Position numbers and translations under genes: made by a program. The notes below the pieces were generated by a model that saw nothing but the letters and a program-made list of their open reading frames with translations, was not told the origin of the DNA and did no database searches. DNA of 6,723 nucleotides from the NCBI GenBank assembly GCA_900554615.1, contig USIB01000067.1:1-6723 (forward strand). Reading direction: 5' to 3'. How positions within the stretch are numbered: the stretch's first letter is position 1; each line of letters opens with the position of its first letter. The stretch comes from an uncultured Mycoplasmatota bacterium. Its GTDB lineage: Bacteria; Bacillota_I; Bacilli_A; RF39; UBA660. Shown here in pieces: positions 5,372 through 6,723 of this stretch.

Positions 5372-5662
5372 ATGAAATTAATTGAAGTTGAAAATTATAA
5401 ATATGAACTTATTATGAATAATAAGGATGGTTTTGTTTATGATGATTTTGTTAGTCATTTTACTGATTTCTTTTATGGTTATGATTATATAGTGGGTGAT
5501 ATTGCTTATGGTAAACTTAGACTTAAAGGTTTTTATGAAGATGGCAGTAAAAAGGCTAAATATTTTAATAATTATAAGAATGTTAATAAATATTTGGAAG
5601 ATGATTGTGCAGTTGACTGTAAGTATTTTATATTAAAGAAAATAGAAGATTCTGGTAAATAG
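5372..5662 (+). CDS. yutD: YutD-family protein
   Basis: This 96-residue protein matches the YutD family (PF06265, DUF1027), small cytosolic proteins of Bacilli with no established function. The conserved core is clear: YDYIVGD (37-43), YGKLRLKGFY (46-55), and the end DDCAVDCKYFILKK (77-90), with cysteines C79 and C83. GGAGG (5361-5365) lies 6 nt before ATG 5372 but only 3 nt before ATG 5369, so 5372 is preferred. It follows the glycosyl-hydrolase-like gene by 11 bp without a terminator or promoter between, so the two are co-transcribed. That link does not by itself prove a shared role. Confidence 0.85.
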   Translation: MKLIEVENYKYELIMNNKDGFVYDDFVSHFTDFFYGYDYIVGDIAYGKLRLKGFYEDGSKKAKYFNNYKNVNKYLEDDCAVDCKYFILKKIEDSGK

Positions 5663-5674
5663 GAATCTTCTTTT
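5644..5674 (+). terminator. Terminator of the GH-yutD operon, overlapping the yutD end
   Basis: AGAAGATTC (5644-5652) and GAATCTTCT (5663-5671) form a perfect 9-bp stem followed by a short T run to 5674. The upstream arm lies within the last yutD codons and the stop codon is in the loop, so translating ribosomes would cover the hairpin. Confidence 0.75.
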
Positions 5675-5762
5675 ATGCTGTTATATAGTGTGAAGTGAAT
5701 GTTATCTTTTGGTTAACTTGAATTTGTTCGTTGTCTTATTTTGTTTATATATGATTAATATA

Positions 5763-5791
5763 TTCTTTTTATGTTTATTATATGTTATTCT
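5763..5791 (+). promoter_or_regulatory. Probable extended -10 promoter of the 233-residue gene
   Basis: TGT (5783-5785) directly precedes TATTCT (5786-5791). The -35 position (TTCTTT, 5763-5768) is weak. Initiation near 5798 leaves a leader of about 37 nt. Apart from this, 5675-5819 is T-rich and shows no gene. Confidence 0.45.
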
Positions 5792-5834
5792 AGAAGGCGT
5801 GTTGATATTTGATTAAATAAAGGAGAAGACTATT

Positions 5835-6536
5835 ATGATGAATGATATTAATAAAAATAGAAAAGAGTTTAAGAAGTCTGTTATTGGATGTGATAATTTA
5901 ATGAATAAAACTGTAATATTGGATTTGTTTTATAATGGTTATATTGATACTTTTATTGGTAGGCTTAGTAATAAACGAATTGATATTACTTGTCCGACAA
6001 TTTTTAAAAAAAAGTATCTAACCGAATATGAACAATTTATCTATGTCTTAGATAATTTCATTCATTATTTGGTTATTTTATTTAATGATATATATGTTAT
6101 TGATAAGTTACTTCCGATATTTTTGAAGGATAGTAATAGTGATATTTTGTTTAGTAAGAAATATTACTACTACGATGGTAATGATAGAAAAATATTTAAA
6201 AAGGGTTTTAATAAAATGATTGTTAATAATTTTTATAATAATTGTATGATACTTAAGAAGGAACTCTGTGATATATTTTCTTGTTTGGATATTGATTTTG
6301 ATAAACTTGATATTGATAATGAAGATGATTTGAATAGTCTTGTTATGTTTACTGATGATTTGTGTTTTGTCAATAGGAGTAGGTATGGTGTTGTTACTTT
6401 GTTTTATGTAATTGACGAAAGTAATTATAATCTTATTTCTATGCAGTATGAATTTTTGCTTAATAATTATATTAAAAATATTGCTTTTGTTAAGGATTAC
6501 CGTAATTTTAAGATTAGAAATGGACTTAGTGTATAA
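5835..6536 (+). CDS. Hypothetical protein, 233 residues
   Basis: I do not recognise a family. The protein is rich in Asn, Asp, Lys, Tyr and Phe. It has no signal peptide and no clean membrane helix; FIHYLVILFNDIYVIDKLLP (75-94) is the most hydrophobic stretch but contains charges. The middle is basic (FSKKYYYYDGNDRKIFKK, 106-123) and is followed by the acidic segment DIDFDKLDIDNEDD (152-165). Five cysteines (19, 53, 137, 145, 150) are scattered and form no metal motif. AGGAG (5821-5825) lies 9 nt before ATG 5835; ATG 5838 is also possible. It has its own promoter and terminator, and its codon use matches the backbone genes. Confidence 0.8.
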   Translation: MMNDINKNRKEFKKSVIGCDNLMNKTVILDLFYNGYIDTFIGRLSNKRIDITCPTIFKKKYLTEYEQFIYVLDNFIHYLVILFNDIYVIDKLLPIFLKDSNSDILFSKKYYYYDGNDRKIFKKGFNKMIVNNFYNNCMILKKELCDIFSCLDIDFDKLDIDNEDDLNSLVMFTDDLCFVNRSRYGVVTLFYVIDESNYNLISMQYEFLLNNYIKNIAFVKDYRNFKIRNGLSV

Positions 6537-6556
6537 ACTATATTAATAATGTAAAT

Positions 6557-6588
6557 AAAAAGAGTTAACCTGAAATGGCTAACTTTTT
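6557..6588 (+). terminator. Terminator of the 233-residue gene
   Basis: The arm 6557-6570 (AAAAAGAGTTAACC) pairs with 6577-6588 (GGCTAACTTTTT) around TGAAAT, with one A-C mismatch and one G-U pair. It ends in T's and lies 20 bp after the stop codon. Confidence 0.8.
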
Positions 6589-6633
6589 ATTCTATTACTC
6601 TAAAATTACTCTGATATGTATCGAAAAACAAAA

Positions 6634-6656
6634 TAAAAAAACCTTATTTTGTAAGG
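6634..6656 (-). terminator. Terminator of the tRNA-Lys transcript
   Basis: Read on the minus strand, CCTTA and TAAGG (6642-6656) form a stem around CAAAA and are followed by a run of T's (A's at 6635-6641 on the plus strand). It begins 15 nt past the tRNA CCA end. An outer inverted repeat, GAAAAACAA (6623-6631) with TTGTTTTTC (6658-6666), encloses it. Confidence 0.75.
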
Positions 6657-6671
6657 CTTGTTTTTCATAAA

Positions 6672-6723
6672 TGGTGCCTCGTTGGAGATTCGAACTCCAG
6701 ACCCTTTGATTAAAAGTCAAATG
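6672..6723 (-). tRNA. tRNA-Lys (anticodon UUU), 3' part only
   Basis: The complementary strand shows an anticodon arm TTTGA-CTTTTAA-TCAAA with anticodon TTT at 6712-6714, a variable loop GGGTC, a T arm TGGAG-TTCGAAT-CTCCA, the 3' acceptor strand ACGAGGC, discriminator A and an encoded CCA. The 5' half (acceptor 5' strand and D arm) lies beyond the window. It faces the 233-residue gene tail to tail. Confidence 0.92.

Noticed and set aside
146..6536. Mycoplasma-type code with TGA as tryptophan
   Set aside because: All genes are complete with the standard code, and tryptophans at conserved sites are TGG.

Overview
The window is very AT-rich, uses the standard code (tryptophan is TGG, and all seven genes end in TAA or TAG), and has sigma-A type promoters, mostly clear Shine-Dalgarno sites and short U-tailed terminators. 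A YutD-family gene, a Bacilli marker, points to a low-GC Firmicute of class Bacilli, probably an uncultured gut lineage near Erysipelotrichales or RF39. That placement is inference.

Layout. Positions 1-142 hold a terminator region whose hairpin overlaps the promoter of a PflX-type radical SAM gene (146-1048) with no visible ribosome binding site. From 1039 to 2526 lies an accessory island: an Abi_2/AbiF-family HEPN ribonuclease gene (1399-2367) sits between two direct copies of a 122-bp structured repeat that differ at only three positions. The first copy begins inside the radical SAM stop region. The second ends 12 bp before a perfect consensus promoter that drives an unrecognised 139-residue gene (2609-3028). 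The abi gene has its own promoter, followed at once by a short hairpin with a U-tract. This gives a roughly 40-nt leader RNA of the kind known upstream of abiF genes.

The rest looks like chromosomal backbone. An HD-domain phosphohydrolase (3095-3598) is followed by a membrane-anchored DUF4015 glycosyl-hydrolase-like protein (3690-5360), which is co-transcribed with a YutD-family gene (5372-5662). Next come an unrecognised 233-residue protein (5835-6536) and, on the minus strand, the 3' part of a tRNA-Lys(UUU) with its own terminator. Nearly every gene has a separate promoter and terminator, and GH-yutD is the only clear operon.

The system worth attention is the island. It combines a single-gene RNA-targeting defence or toxin module, a structured leader RNA that could act as its antitoxin or guide, and two long direct repeats that themselves look like structured RNAs and could mediate loss or gain of the cassette.
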